From: Caulobacter endophyticus
Lineage (GTDB): Bacteria; Pseudomonadota; Alphaproteobacteria; Caulobacterales; Caulobacteraceae
Reading direction: 5' to 3'
DNA length: 64,000 nt
Assembly: GCF_003116815.1 (NCBI RefSeq)
Contig: NZ_QDKQ01000077.1
Span: 327,723-391,722 of the forward strand
The notes under the pieces were generated by a model. That model did not search any database, was not told where the DNA came from, and saw only the letters and a list, made by a program, of their open reading frames with translations. Position 1 is the first letter of the stretch. Every line of letters begins with the position of its first letter. A program made the translations under genes and the position numbers. Positions 1 through 8,751 of this stretch are shown piece after piece.

Positions 1-603
1 CGTCGAGCCTTTCTCGCCGGCGCGGTCACCGCCGTCGCCACGCCCGCAATGGCCCGCGCCGCCGACGGCTGGTCGTGGCTGAATGGACCGCGGACCTGGG
101 CCTGGAAGGACGGCGTCCTGGTCTGCGAGGCCGGGGCCGGAACCGATTTCTGGCGGCGTACGGCCGGCGGCCCGCTGATCGACAACGGCCATTTTTGGTT
201 CCTCCGCCAGGCCGGCGACTTCGAGATGACCGCCGACCTGGCCGGCGACTACGCCGCCGACGCCGACCAGACCGGCCTGATGCTGCGCGTGGCGCCCGAC
301 CTCTGGATGAAGACCGGGGTAGAGCGCCTGGGCGGGCAATTGCACTCGGCCACCGTCTTCACCCGCGACTGGTCGGATGGATCGTCGCTCGTGATCCCCA
401 CCGCGCCGTCCGTGCGGGTCAGGCTGCGCCGCTCGGGCCAGACCCTGTTCTGCGCCCACGCGGTGGGGCAGGGGGGCTTCGTCGACACCCGGCTTGGCCA
501 CCTGCCGATGCCGGACACGGTCGAGCTGGGGGTCATGGCCGCCTCGCCGGCCGGCAAGGGCTTCGAAGCCCGGATTTCAAACATAACGATCAAGAGTCTC
601 TGA
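1..603 (+). CDS. DUF1349 family exported protein, 5' end outside window
   Basis: The frame is already open at the first base and reads RRAFLAGAVTAVA... ending at an A-R-A site, which looks like the end of a twin-arginine (Tat) signal peptide. The true start is therefore a few codons upstream of the window, and the ATG at 49 lies inside the signal. The mature part (about 180 residues) has the Trp- and Asp-rich beta-sandwich pattern of DUF1349 (motifs such as DFEMTADL, GLMLR, WMKTGVE, ELGVMAASP). That fold resembles concanavalin-type lectin domains, and no reaction is established. The stop is at 601-603, 23 bases before the hexosaminidase start, so the two are probably co-transcribed. A role in glycan handling is inferred from that neighbour only. 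Confidence 0.75.
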   Translation, partial: RRAFLAGAVTAVATPAMARAADGWSWLNGPRTWAWKDGVLVCEAGAGTDFWRRTAGGPLIDNGHFWFLRQAGDFEMTADLAGDYAADADQTGLMLRVAPDLWMKTGVERLGGQLHSATVFTRDWSDGSSLVIPTAPSVRVRLRRSGQTLFCAHAVGQGGFVDTRLGHLPMPDTVELGVMAASPAGKGFEARISNITIKSL

Positions 604-626
604 AAAGAGGCCGCTGGGAGCTGACC

Positions 627-2927
627 ATGCCTTTCGCCCTCCGACCCGCCCTGGCCGCCGTCGCGCTGGCCGCCGTGCTTCCCGCGCCGGCCCTGGCCGC
701 GCAGGCCTTCGCCGTCACGCCGGCCCCGGCCAAGATTGCGCCGGCCCACGGCTCCCTGGCCCTGCGCGCAGGCGACGCGGTCTGGATCGCGGCCGGCGAC
801 GCGGAAGCCAGGATCGCGGCCCAGTGGCTGGTCGACACCCTGGCGGCCACGCGCGGCGTACGCCTTTCGATCAGGGAGGGCGAGCCGACCGGCTCGGGCG
901 GCGTGGTGCTGTCGCGCGGCGGTCCGGCTGGCGAGGCCTACGTCCTGGACGTCTCGTCCCAGCGCGCGCAGATCCGCGCCCAGAACAAGGCGGGCCTGTT
1001 CTACGGCGCGGTGTCGCTGTGGCAGCTGGCGGCGCAGGAAAAGGCCGGCGCGCCCGTCCGCGTGCAGGCCGTGCGCATCGAGGACGCCCCGCGCTTTTCC
1101 TGGCGCGGCCTGATGCTCGACAGCACCCGCCACTACCAGAGCCTGCCGACGATCAAGCGGATCATCGACGGCATGGCCAGCCTGAAGCTCAACACCCTGC
1201 ACTGGCACCTGACCGACGACCAGGGCTGGCGCTTGGAGATCAAGAAATACCCCAACCTCACCGACCACGGCGCCTGGCGGCGTCCGGCCGGGGCGGCGGG
1301 CTACAAGGCCTCAGGCGAGGAGGTCCGCTACGGCGGCTTCTACACCCAGGATCAGGCGCGCGAGATCGTCGCCTACGCCGCCGCCCGCAGCATCGTCGTC
1401 GTGCCCGAGATCGAGATGCCAGGCCACGCCCAGGCGGCGATCTCCAGCTATCCGCGCCTCGGCACGCGCCCGGCCGCCGATCGCGTGATGGCCGACTGGG
1501 GCGTCTATCCCGACATCTTCAACGTCGACGACGAGACCTTCGCCTTCCTGGAGGACGTGCTCGACGAGGTGATGGCGATCTTCCCTTCGGAATACATCCA
1601 TGTCGGCGGCGACGAGGCGCTGAAGGCCCAGTGGGAGGCCAGCCCGAAGATCCAGGCCCGCATGAAGGAACTGGGCCTGGCCGACGAGCACGCCCTGCAG
1701 AGCTACTTCATCCAGCGCATCGAAAAGCATCTCAACGCCAAGGGCCGCCGCCTGGTCGGCTGGGACGAGATCCTTGAAGGCGGCCTTGCCCCCAACGCCA
1801 CGGTCATGTCCTGGCGCGGGCTGGAGGGCGCCGTCGCCGCCGCCAAGCAGGGCCACGACACCGTGCTGGCGCCGGGACCGGTTCTGTATTTCGACCATCG
1901 CCAGAGCACTTCGCCCGACGAGCCGCCCGGCCGCGGCAAGCTCTCGACGCTGAAGACCGTCTACGCCTTCGACGCCGAGCCGTCGGAGCTGACGCCCGAG
2001 CAGCACAAGCACGTGCTGGGCATGCAGGCCACGATGTTCAGCGAGCACATCCGCACCGACGAGCGGGCGGTGACCATGCTGTTCCCGCGCCTGGCGGCTC
2101 TCGCCGAAAACGCCTGGACCCCGCGCGAGCGGCAGGGCTGGGCCGGTTTCGAGGATCGCCTGCCGGCGACGCTCGGCCGCCTGTCGGACCTGGGTCTGGC
2201 CTACGACGCCGTGCCATTCGAGCCGCAGGCCACGTTCGACTGGCCCAGGGGGAGCCAGATCGGCGCCAGCCTCGACACCGGCCTGCAGGTCGGCGAGGTG
2301 CGCTACACCACCGACGGCTCCGAACCGACTGCGGCATCGCTGCGCTACGCTGCGCCGCTGAAGCTGTCGGCCGGGTCGCAGTTGAAGGCCCGCACCTTCC
2401 AGGGAAAGCATCCGCTGGGCCGTGTGCGGGCCTGGAACGTCACCGCCGACACGGCGCTGACCCGTCGTTCACACCAGCTGACCCGGTGCACCGAGGGCCT
2501 GATCCTCAATCTCGAAGACGATGGGGCCAATGCCAAGGGCGAGCGCGCGACCTTCCTGCTCGACATCCTCAACCCGTGCTGGATCTGGAAGGACGCCGAC
2601 CTCTCGGCGGGCGCAAAGCTGACCGTCACGGTCGGCCAGCTGCCCTACAACTTCCAGCTCGGCAACAAGCTGGAGCCGCTGCCGGTGCGGCCGCCCTCGC
2701 GTCCCGAGGGCGAGCTTGAGGTGCGCTTCGGCTGCAAGGGGCCGCGCCTGGCGACCGTGCCGCTGACGCAGGCGGCCAAGAACTCGGCGCTGACCGATAT
2801 CGTCGTCGACGTCCCGCCGCGCGGTCTGGGCGACATCTGCTTCACCTTCGCCAGCAAGGCCATCGAGCCGATGTGGGCCTTGCACAGCGTGCGCATCACG
2901 CCAGGCATGGTGGCGAAGGCTGACTGA
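627..2927 (+). CDS. Family 20 beta-N-acetylhexosaminidase, exported
   Basis: 766 residues starting at ATG 627, chosen because GGGAG lies 6 bases upstream and a signal peptide (MPFALRPALAAVALAAVLPA, cleavage near ALA-A) follows directly. Order: GH20b-type N-terminal alpha/beta domain (about 30-150), then the GH20 barrel. The catalytic Asp-Glu pair D329-E330 sits in HVGGDEALKAQW, and LNTLHWHLTDDQGWR and VPEIEMPGHAQA are family motifs. A chitobiase-type C-terminal domain (YTTDGSEP, about 555-600) is followed by roughly 150 extra residues. Family role: releases terminal GlcNAc or GalNAc from chitooligosaccharides or glycoconjugates in the periplasm or at the surface. An open frame extends upstream to 75 but overlaps the preceding gene and is not coding. 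Confidence 0.93.
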   Translation: MPFALRPALAAVALAAVLPAPALAAQAFAVTPAPAKIAPAHGSLALRAGDAVWIAAGDAEARIAAQWLVDTLAATRGVRLSIREGEPTGSGGVVLSRGGPAGEAYVLDVSSQRAQIRAQNKAGLFYGAVSLWQLAAQEKAGAPVRVQAVRIEDAPRFSWRGLMLDSTRHYQSLPTIKRIIDGMASLKLNTLHWHLTDDQGWRLEIKKYPNLTDHGAWRRPAGAAGYKASGEEVRYGGFYTQDQAREIVAYAAARSIVVVPEIEMPGHAQAAISSYPRLGTRPAADRVMADWGVYPDIFNVDDETFAFLEDVLDEVMAIFPSEYIHVGGDEALKAQWEASPKIQARMKELGLADEHALQSYFIQRIEKHLNAKGRRLVGWDEILEGGLAPNATVMSWRGLEGAVAAAKQGHDTVLAPGPVLYFDHRQSTSPDEPPGRGKLSTLKTVYAFDAEPSELTPEQHKHVLGMQATMFSEHIRTDERAVTMLFPRLAALAENAWTPRERQGWAGFEDRLPATLGRLSDLGLAYDAVPFEPQATFDWPRGSQIGASLDTGLQVGEVRYTTDGSEPTAASLRYAAPLKLSAGSQLKARTFQGKHPLGRVRAWNVTADTALTRRSHQLTRCTEGLILNLEDDGANAKGERATFLLDILNPCWIWKDADLSAGAKLTVTVGQLPYNFQLGNKLEPLPVRPPSRPEGELEVRFGCKGPRLATVPLTQAAKNSALTDIVVDVPPRGLGDICFTFASKAIEPMWALHSVRITPGMVAKAD

Positions 2928-2932
2928 GGCTA

Positions 2933-2967
2933 GCTCGTCATCCCGGGCGAGGGCCGGGATGACGAGC
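2933..2967. terminator. Hairpin between convergent genes
   Basis: A 14-bp perfect inverted repeat (GCTCGTCATCCCGG / CCGGGATGACGAGC) with a short loop lies between the hexosaminidase stop and the convergent TonB receptor stop. There is no T-run on either side. It could act as a bidirectional terminator. The GTCATCCCGG core also resembles dispersed intergenic repeats common in alphaproteobacteria. Confidence 0.6.
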
Positions 2968-3016
2968 GCCTTGGCGGCGCCGGGAGGGGGCCGAGGCGCC
3001 GCCGGTCGGGCCTGTC

Positions 3017-5065
3017 CTAGAACAGCGCCCGCAGACCCAGCACCACGTTGCGCCCGCGCAGCGGGGCCGAGGTGCTGACGAACGAGGCGTGGTTCAGCGC
3101 GCGCTCGTCCAGGAGGTTGGTTCCGCGCAGGAACAGCTGGCCGATCACCGGACCCATCGGCAGGTCGTAGGCCACGGTGGCGTTGACCATGTTGTAGCCC
3201 GGGGTCTGGCTTTCGAAGGCGGCGATGCGGTCCTGGTCGAAGACCCGGACATATTCCACATTGCCGCTCCAGGCCCCGCTCTTCAGGTCGCTGCGCGCGC
3301 CCAGTCGTCCCGCCGGAACGCGGGGCAGGTCGCCGCCGCCGTCCTTCAGCTTGGCCCGCACGTAGTCGCCGAACGCGGTCACAGACAGCCAAGGCTTCAG
3401 TTTCTGGGTCAGTTGCCCCTCGATGCCGGTGAAGCGCGCGTCGTCCTGGGCGTAGCGCACAAGGCGGAAGTCCTCGTAGCGGTCCAGCGTGTCGGCATAG
3501 ATGTAGCCGTCGTATTCGTAGCGATAGACGCTGGCCGAGAAGGTCGTCGACCCTTGCGTCTTGCGCAGGCCCAGCTCGACCGAGGCGGCGGTCTCCACGT
3601 CGAGGTCGGCCGAGCCGATCTCATAGGTGTTGGTCGCCAGGTGCACGCCGCGGGCATAGAGTTCCTGGGCGCTGGGCGCGCGCTGCGAGCGGGCGACCGA
3701 CAGCGAGGCCACATAGCCCGGCGTGAAGGTCCAGCTCGCCGCCGCCGAGGCCGAGAACGGCTTGTGCTCGGCGTCCGCGCGGCCAAGCGCGCTGGCGTCC
3801 TGCCATTCCTGGCGAAGGGCGCCTTCGAAGCGCCAATCGCCGGCGACATATTCCTCGACCACGAACAGCGCCGTGGTCTTGGTGCGGCTCTGCGGGATGA
3901 AGGCCTCCTCACCGACGGCCGAGAAGTCGCTCTTGCCCACCTGCACGCCGACCACGCCGCGCACCCCGCCGATCGGCGCGTGCTGGGCCTCGATGCGGGC
4001 GTCATAACCCTCGTTGCCGAAGGTGGTGGCGATGACGCCTTCCTCCTTCTCGTGGTGGCGATAGTCGGTGTAGCCGGCCCGCAGGCGGATACGCTCGATA
4101 CCGGCGAACGGGTCGTTGATCTCGCCGCGCACGTCCAGCCGCTTGCTCAGCAGGTCGACGATCGGAACGCCGTGGTCTTCGCCCTCATGGTCGTGATCGT
4201 GGTCGTCCTCGTCGCCGTGATCGTCGTGGCCGCCGCAGTGCAGGGTCGAGCCGTGCGGGTGGCAGGACTCGTACTCGTGAGTGTGGCCTGGCAGGCCGTA
4301 TTTGCTGTTCTGCTGGGTGTAGGCCGCGCCCAGATAGCCGCGCGAGCCGATCCACGAGAGGCCCAGGGTCGCCGTCGAGGTGCGGTTGAACGAGCCGGCC
4401 ACGGTCGAGCTGTCGAAGTCGGGAACCTCGTAGTCGTCGGTCCGACGCTCGGCCGCCTCGATGCGCACCGCGAACTGGCCGACGCCCGCCGTCAATCCGA
4501 CCACGCCGGCCCGCTCGTTGTCGGCCGAGCCGAAGCGTACTTCGGCCACGCCGTCGCCGCCCAGCGGCGGGATCTGGGTGGGGATCTTGCGGTCGATCAG
4601 GTTGACCGCACCGCCGATCGCGCCGCCGCCATAGAGCAGGGCGCTGGGGCCGCGCAGGATTTCCACGCCCTCCAGCAGCAGGGGCTCGCCCGAGACGGCG
4701 TGGTCGGGCGAAACCTCCGAGGCGTCCATCAGGGCCGCGCCCTCGCTAAGCACCTTCACGCGCGGGGCCGTCTGGCCCCGGATCACTGGCCGGCTGGCGC
4801 CGCCGCCGAAGGTGTCGGAGTTGACGCCCGGAATACCGTTCAGGGTCTCGCCCAGCGTCGACTGGCGGCGCTGCACGAACGCGTCGCCGTTCAGCACCGC
4901 CACGCTGGAGATCACTTCCTTGCCCGAGCGGCCCAGCGGGTCGGCGGTGACCACCACGCCCTCGACGTCGGTCCCGCCCGGACCCGATTGTGCCGCCAGC
5001 GCCCAGGTCGGAGCGACCAGCGCCGTAAGGCTGCCGGCGGTGAGAAGGATGCTTCGAAGTTGCAT
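3017..5065 (-). CDS. TonB-dependent receptor, His-rich, probable zinc importer (ZnuD-like)
   Basis: 682 residues. A signal peptide (MQLRSILLTAGSLTALVAPT) is followed by a plug domain (EGVVVTADPL, RPVIRGQTAPRVKVL, LLEGVEILRGPSALLYGGGA) and a beta-barrel ending in the usual C-terminal Phe (LGLRALF). An extracellular-loop segment around residues 265-300 is packed with His, Asp and Glu (HGDEDDHDHDHEGEDHG and nearby HTHEYESCHPHG). Known family: ZnuD-type zinc receptors carry such His/Asp loops. Just upstream is a palindromic Zur-like box at 5106-5120, consistent with induction by zinc shortage. Metal specificity is inferred; other divalent metals are possible. Confidence 0.85.
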   Translation of the reverse strand: MQLRSILLTAGSLTALVAPTWALAAQSGPGGTDVEGVVVTADPLGRSGKEVISSVAVLNGDAFVQRRQSTLGETLNGIPGVNSDTFGGGASRPVIRGQTAPRVKVLSEGAALMDASEVSPDHAVSGEPLLLEGVEILRGPSALLYGGGAIGGAVNLIDRKIPTQIPPLGGDGVAEVRFGSADNERAGVVGLTAGVGQFAVRIEAAERRTDDYEVPDFDSSTVAGSFNRTSTATLGLSWIGSRGYLGAAYTQQNSKYGLPGHTHEYESCHPHGSTLHCGGHDDHGDEDDHDHDHEGEDHGVPIVDLLSKRLDVRGEINDPFAGIERIRLRAGYTDYRHHEKEEGVIATTFGNEGYDARIEAQHAPIGGVRGVVGVQVGKSDFSAVGEEAFIPQSRTKTTALFVVEEYVAGDWRFEGALRQEWQDASALGRADAEHKPFSASAAASWTFTPGYVASLSVARSQRAPSAQELYARGVHLATNTYEIGSADLDVETAASVELGLRKTQGSTTFSASVYRYEYDGYIYADTLDRYEDFRLVRYAQDDARFTGIEGQLTQKLKPWLSVTAFGDYVRAKLKDGGGDLPRVPAGRLGARSDLKSGAWSGNVEYVRVFDQDRIAAFESQTPGYNMVNATVAYDLPMGPVIGQLFLRGTNLLDERALNHASFVSTSAPLRGRNVVLGLRALF

Positions 5066-5105
5066 GGAACGCTGACCCCATCTAACAATAGTCTAAGGTC
5101 AACTA

Positions 5106-5120
5106 TGTTATAACGTAACA
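5106..5120. promoter_or_regulatory. Candidate Zur operator
   Basis: TGTTATAACGTAACA is a near-perfect 15-bp palindrome (TGTTAt...gTAACA) lying 41 bases upstream of the TonB receptor start at 5065 (minus strand), within an AT-rich patch that otherwise contrasts with the GC-rich surroundings. The shape matches the GTTATAN-type Zur boxes known in alpha- and gammaproteobacteria. Assignment rests on the motif plus the His-rich receptor downstream. Confidence 0.6.
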
Positions 5121-5166
5121 ATAAGCAACCCACGGTGGGCCTATTTTTCATCCAAACTGGTTGATG

Positions 5167-5841
5167 TCAGGCGCGTTGGGCGCTGGGCGGCTCGCCGATC
5201 AGGCGCGCGCAGATGGCTTCGGCGGTTTCAGGGTCGCGGTCGACGATGGCCTGGGCGAGCGCCCTGTGCAGCACCACGTCGGCCATCTGCTCTCCGGGGG
5301 TCTGTTTCTCCATCTGCCAGATCCAGAACCGTGTCGCGACGTTCTGCAGGGCGATGACGAAGCGGGCTAGGGTGGGGTTCTGGGCGGCGAAGGCCACTGC
5401 ACGGTGGAAGGCATGGTCCATGGCCAGCATGGCCCGGAAGTCGCCAGCCTTGATCGCCGCTTCGGCCCCCTCGAAAGCGGCGGTGATGGCTACCAGGTCC
5501 GCCGGGCGGCGGTTGCGGGCGGCCAGCGCCGCCGTGCGGCCTTCCAGCATCCGCCGCACCTCGAAGGCATGCTCGATCTCGGTGACGTCCATCGGCGCGA
5601 CGATGGTGCCGACGCGCGGCCGGCGCACGACCAGGCCTTCGATGGCGAGGCGGCCCAGCGCCTCGCGCACGCCCGCCACCCCGCCGGCGTAGCGGGCGGC
5701 CAGGGCCTTCTCCTCCAGCACCTGCATCGGCGGCAGCTCGCCCAGGATGATATCCTGCAGGATCAGTTCGTAGAGCCGCGCCTTCTGCAGTCCCGGCGCC
5801 CAGTCGCCATGGGGCTCGACGCTGTTCAGGGGGCCCTTCAT
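5167..5841 (-). CDS. GntR-family transcriptional regulator (FCD/FadR subfamily)
   Basis: About 224 residues from ATG 5841. An in-frame ATG at 5922 would add 27 residues, and neither start has a clear ribosome binding site, so the start is uncertain. N-terminal winged helix (LYELILQDIILGELPP, VREALGRLAIEGLVVRRP, GTIV) is followed by an all-helical FCD ligand domain with the metal/ligand pattern D-x-x-F-H in AMDHAFHRAV. FCD regulators usually bind small carboxylates. It is divergent from ribD (145 bases between starts) and lies 102 bases from the zinc receptor start. Neither neighbour reveals its ligand. Confidence 0.85.
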   Translation of the reverse strand: MKGPLNSVEPHGDWAPGLQKARLYELILQDIILGELPPMQVLEEKALAARYAGGVAGVREALGRLAIEGLVVRRPRVGTIVAPMDVTEIEHAFEVRRMLEGRTAALAARNRRPADLVAITAAFEGAEAAIKAGDFRAMLAMDHAFHRAVAFAAQNPTLARFVIALQNVATRFWIWQMEKQTPGEQMADVVLHRALAQAIVDRDPETAEAICARLIGEPPSAQRA

Positions 5842-5985
5842 GGCCGGTTCAAAGGCTGCGCGCGCATGCTCACGCTCGTAGGCGCAAAACGCGCCGCCGT
5901 CATTTCCCGTGGGCTCTAACATGTAAGAGTTTCGAAAAGCGACCAACGCTTGGCGAGGGTTAGGAGGGCGGCCTAACTGCCCGCC

Positions 5986-6948
5986 ATGACGGCTCTTTCG
6001 CCTCCACCGCCGGCCATCGCCCGGGCCTTCCGCCTGGCCCTCGACGCCGCCTCCGCCTGGGCGGGCGCCACCGCGCCGAACCCGCCGGTGGGCTGCGCCG
6101 TGCTGGCCGTCGACGGCGAGGTGCTGGCGGTGCGGGCCCATCGGGGCGCGGGCCTGCCGCACGCCGAGACCGCCGCCCTGGACGCCTGCCGCGACCGCTG
6201 GGACGCGGTCCACAGCCTCGTCGTCACCCTGGAGCCTTGCAACCACCACGGCCGCACGCCGCCGTGCAGCGAGGCGATCCTGGCCAGCACCGCACGCGCC
6301 GTCTGGATCGGCGCCCGCGATCCCAACCCTGCTGTCGCGGGCGGCGGGGCGGAGCGTCTGTCCGCGGCCGGCCTTGACGTCGCCTTCGTCGAGGGACCGC
6401 TGGCGGCCGAGAGCGCCCGCCTGGTCGCCCCCTTCGCCATGCGCGCCACCCGGGGCCGTCCGTGGCTGACGCTGAAACAGGCCTTCACCGCCGACGGTTC
6501 GATGATCCCGCCGCCGGGCCAGAAGACCTTCAGTTCGGAGGCCTCGCTCGATCTCGCACACGCCCTGCGCCGCCGCGCCGACGCGATGATCACCGGCTCT
6601 GGCACGATCCTGGCCGACGCCCCGCTGCTGACCGTCCGCCGCACGCCCGACCCGCGCCGCACGCCCCGTCGCCTTGCTATCCTCGACCGTCGGGGGCGCG
6701 TACCCAGCGCCTACCTTGCCGCCGCCCGCGAGTGTGGCCTCGAACCTTCCATCCACCTCGATATCCCTGCGCTACTGGCGGATCTAGCTGACGGCGGCGC
6801 GCTGGAGGCCCTGGTCGAGGCGGGGCCGACCCTGTCGGCCGCCTTCCTCGCCGCTGGCCTTTGGGACGAGCACGTCACCATCACCAAGGTCGCCCGGCCG
6901 GGCGATCCCGACACCGTCGAGACCGTCCTGCGTCGACCGGTCGTCTAG
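5986..6948 (+). CDS. ribD: RibD, bifunctional pyrimidine deaminase/reductase of riboflavin synthesis
   Basis: 320 residues. The N-terminal deaminase carries the zinc site H59-A-E61 with C85 and C94 (LEPCNHHGRTPPC). The C-terminal reductase half has RPWLTLKQAFTADGS and ALVEAGPTLSAAF. It deaminates and then reduces the pyrimidine produced by GTP cyclohydrolase II. At 320 residues it is somewhat shorter than the usual about 360, mainly in the reductase half, but both active-site regions are present. It is the first gene of a four-gene operon; the ribE ribosome binding site AGGAG overlaps its stop codon. No FMN riboswitch is visible upstream. Confidence 0.93.
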   Translation: MTALSPPPPAIARAFRLALDAASAWAGATAPNPPVGCAVLAVDGEVLAVRAHRGAGLPHAETAALDACRDRWDAVHSLVVTLEPCNHHGRTPPCSEAILASTARAVWIGARDPNPAVAGGGAERLSAAGLDVAFVEGPLAAESARLVAPFAMRATRGRPWLTLKQAFTADGSMIPPPGQKTFSSEASLDLAHALRRRADAMITGSGTILADAPLLTVRRTPDPRRTPRRLAILDRRGRVPSAYLAAARECGLEPSIHLDIPALLADLADGGALEALVEAGPTLSAAFLAAGLWDEHVTITKVARPGDPDTVETVLRRPVV

Positions 6949-6956
6949 GAGCCCGC

Positions 6957-7580
6957 ATGTTCTCCGGCATCATCGAAACTCTGGGCGAGGTCGTCGCCGT
7001 CGCCCCCGAGAACGGCGCGCTGCGGCTGTCGCTGGCCACCGGCTTTCCCGATCTGGCCCTGGGCGAAAGCGTCGCCGTCAACGGAGTCTGCCTGACCGTC
7101 GTGCGCCACGACCCCGGCGGCGGGGCCGACTTCTTCGTCAGCCCCGAGACCCTGGCCCGCACCAGCCTGGGCGTGGCCGGCGTCGGAACGGTGCTCAACC
7201 TCGAACGGGCCGTGACCTTGTCGACCCGCCTGTCGGGACACCTCGTCCAGGGCCATGTCGACGGCGTCGCGCGCCTTGTCGAAGCGATCGACGACGGCGG
7301 CTCGCGCCGGCTGACGCTCAGCCTACCGGGGTCCTTGCGCCCCTTCTGCGTCGAGAAGGGCTCGATCGCGCTGGACGGGATCAGCCTGACCCTCAACAGC
7401 GTCGGCCCGCCCGACGCCGAGGGACGCTTTCCGGTCGGGATCACGATCATTCCCCATACCTGGACCCACACCAACCTGCAGCACGCCCTCATCGGCGCCT
7501 CGATCAATGTCGAGGTCGACGTGCTGGCCAAATACGTGGAGCGGCTATGTCACGCCTATCTGACGCCCTCGAACGCCTGA
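6957..7580 (+). CDS. ribE: Riboflavin synthase alpha chain
   Basis: 207 residues starting MFSGIIETLGEV at ATG 6957, with AGGAG 6 bases upstream at 6947-6951. The enzyme has two tandem lumazine-binding repeats, seen as the paired motifs SVAVNGVCLTV and SIALDGISLTL. It dismutates two 6,7-dimethyl-8-ribityllumazine molecules to riboflavin in the cytoplasm. The 3' end overlaps ribBA by 34 bases in another frame, implying translational coupling. An open frame continues upstream to 6861 but lies inside ribD and lacks family sequence. Confidence 0.95.
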   Translation: MFSGIIETLGEVVAVAPENGALRLSLATGFPDLALGESVAVNGVCLTVVRHDPGGGADFFVSPETLARTSLGVAGVGTVLNLERAVTLSTRLSGHLVQGHVDGVARLVEAIDDGGSRRLTLSLPGSLRPFCVEKGSIALDGISLTLNSVGPPDAEGRFPVGITIIPHTWTHTNLQHALIGASINVEVDVLAKYVERLCHAYLTPSNA

Positions 7581-8737
7581 AGTCCGGCGGCATGATCATC
7601 CTCGTCGATGACGAGGACCGCGAGAACGAGGGCGACCTGGTGCTTGGCGCCCAGTTCGCCGACGCCCCCGCCATCGCCTTCATGGCCAAGGCCGCCAGCG
7701 GCCTGATCTGCCTGGCCATGGAGCCCGACGCCATCGATCGCCTGGGCCTGCCGCCGATGGTGGCCGATAATCGCACACGGCGCAGCACCGCCTTCACCGT
7801 GTCGATCGAGGCGGCGGTCGGGGTCGACACCGGCATCTCGGCCTTCGATCGCGCCCTGACCATCCAGGCCGCCGTAGCGCCTAGCGCCAAGGCCGCCGAC
7901 CTCGTCTCGCCTGGTCACGTGTTCCCGCTGCGGGCCGTGCCCGGCGGCGTGCTGGCCCGCGCCGGTCACACCGAGGCTTCGGTGGAGTTGATGCGGCTGG
8001 CCGGGCTTAACCCCGCCGCCGTCATCTGCGAGGTGATGAACGACGACGGGAGCATGGCCCGCCGCGACGACCTGGAGCACTTCGGCGGCCGTCACGATCT
8101 GCCGATCCTGACCATCGCCGAATTGGTCGAGCACCTGCGCGGGCAGGGCGTGGAACCGGTCGCCGTGGCGCATCTGCCCTCGACGCACGGTGGCGAGTTC
8201 GAGGTTCGCGCCTTTCGTGACCGCGCCACCGGTGTCGAGCATCTGGTCCTGATGAAAGGGACGCTGGGCGATACGCCGCTGGTGCGGGTGCATTCTGAAT
8301 GCCTGACCGGCGACGCCCTGGGCTCCCAGCGTTGCGACTGCGGCGCCCAGCTTCAGGCCTCGATGCGCCGTATCGGCGAAGAGGGCGGGGCGATCGTCTA
8401 TCTGCGCGGCCACGAGGGCAGGGGCCTTGGCCTCGCCAACAAGATCGCCGCCTACGCCTTGCAGGACGAGGGGCTGGACACCGTCGAGGCCAACCGGGCC
8501 CTGGGCTTCGCCGACGACCCGCGCGACTACGCCGCCGCCGTCGCCATGCTCAAGAGCCTGGGCGTCGATCGCCTGCGCCTGCTCAGCAACAACCCGCGCA
8601 AGGGCGCGGCCCTCCGCGCTGGCGGGATCGAGGTGGTCGAGCAGGTCCCCCTGCTGGCCCCCGTCACCCCGCACAACGCCGCCTATCTCGCCGCCAAGCG
8701 CGACAAGCTGGGCCACGGCCTGGCCCGCGCCTCCTGA
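7547..8737 (+). CDS. ribBA: RibBA: DHBP synthase fused to GTP cyclohydrolase II
   Basis: 396 residues. The N-terminal half is 3,4-dihydroxy-2-butanone-4-phosphate synthase (ILVDDEDRENEGDLV acidic loop; GHTEASVELMRLAGL). The C-terminal half is GTP cyclohydrolase II with the zinc cysteines in SECLTGDALGSQRCDCG and YLRGHEGRGLGLANK. Unlike many alphaproteobacterial RibBA proteins with a decayed C-terminal half, the zinc Cys set and the Arg/His motif are intact, so both activities are expected. It supplies both precursors for the pathway and overlaps ribE by 34 bases. Confidence 0.95.
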   Translation: MSRLSDALERLKSGGMIILVDDEDRENEGDLVLGAQFADAPAIAFMAKAASGLICLAMEPDAIDRLGLPPMVADNRTRRSTAFTVSIEAAVGVDTGISAFDRALTIQAAVAPSAKAADLVSPGHVFPLRAVPGGVLARAGHTEASVELMRLAGLNPAAVICEVMNDDGSMARRDDLEHFGGRHDLPILTIAELVEHLRGQGVEPVAVAHLPSTHGGEFEVRAFRDRATGVEHLVLMKGTLGDTPLVRVHSECLTGDALGSQRCDCGAQLQASMRRIGEEGGAIVYLRGHEGRGLGLANKIAAYALQDEGLDTVEANRALGFADDPRDYAAAVAMLKSLGVDRLRLLSNNPRKGAALRAGGIEVVEQVPLLAPVTPHNAAYLAAKRDKLGHGLARAS

Positions 8738-8751
8738 CCTGGATCACTTCC

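Noticed and set aside
75..2927. A 950-residue reading frame covering the hexosaminidase gene
   Set aside because: Its first 184 codons overlap the DUF1349 gene in another frame and are Arg/Pro-rich shadow sequence; the signal peptide and ribosome binding site place the start at 627.
5842..5985. FMN riboswitch before ribD
   Set aside because: The leader is too short and lacks the conserved RFN strings; nothing beyond a short GC-rich stretch is visible.
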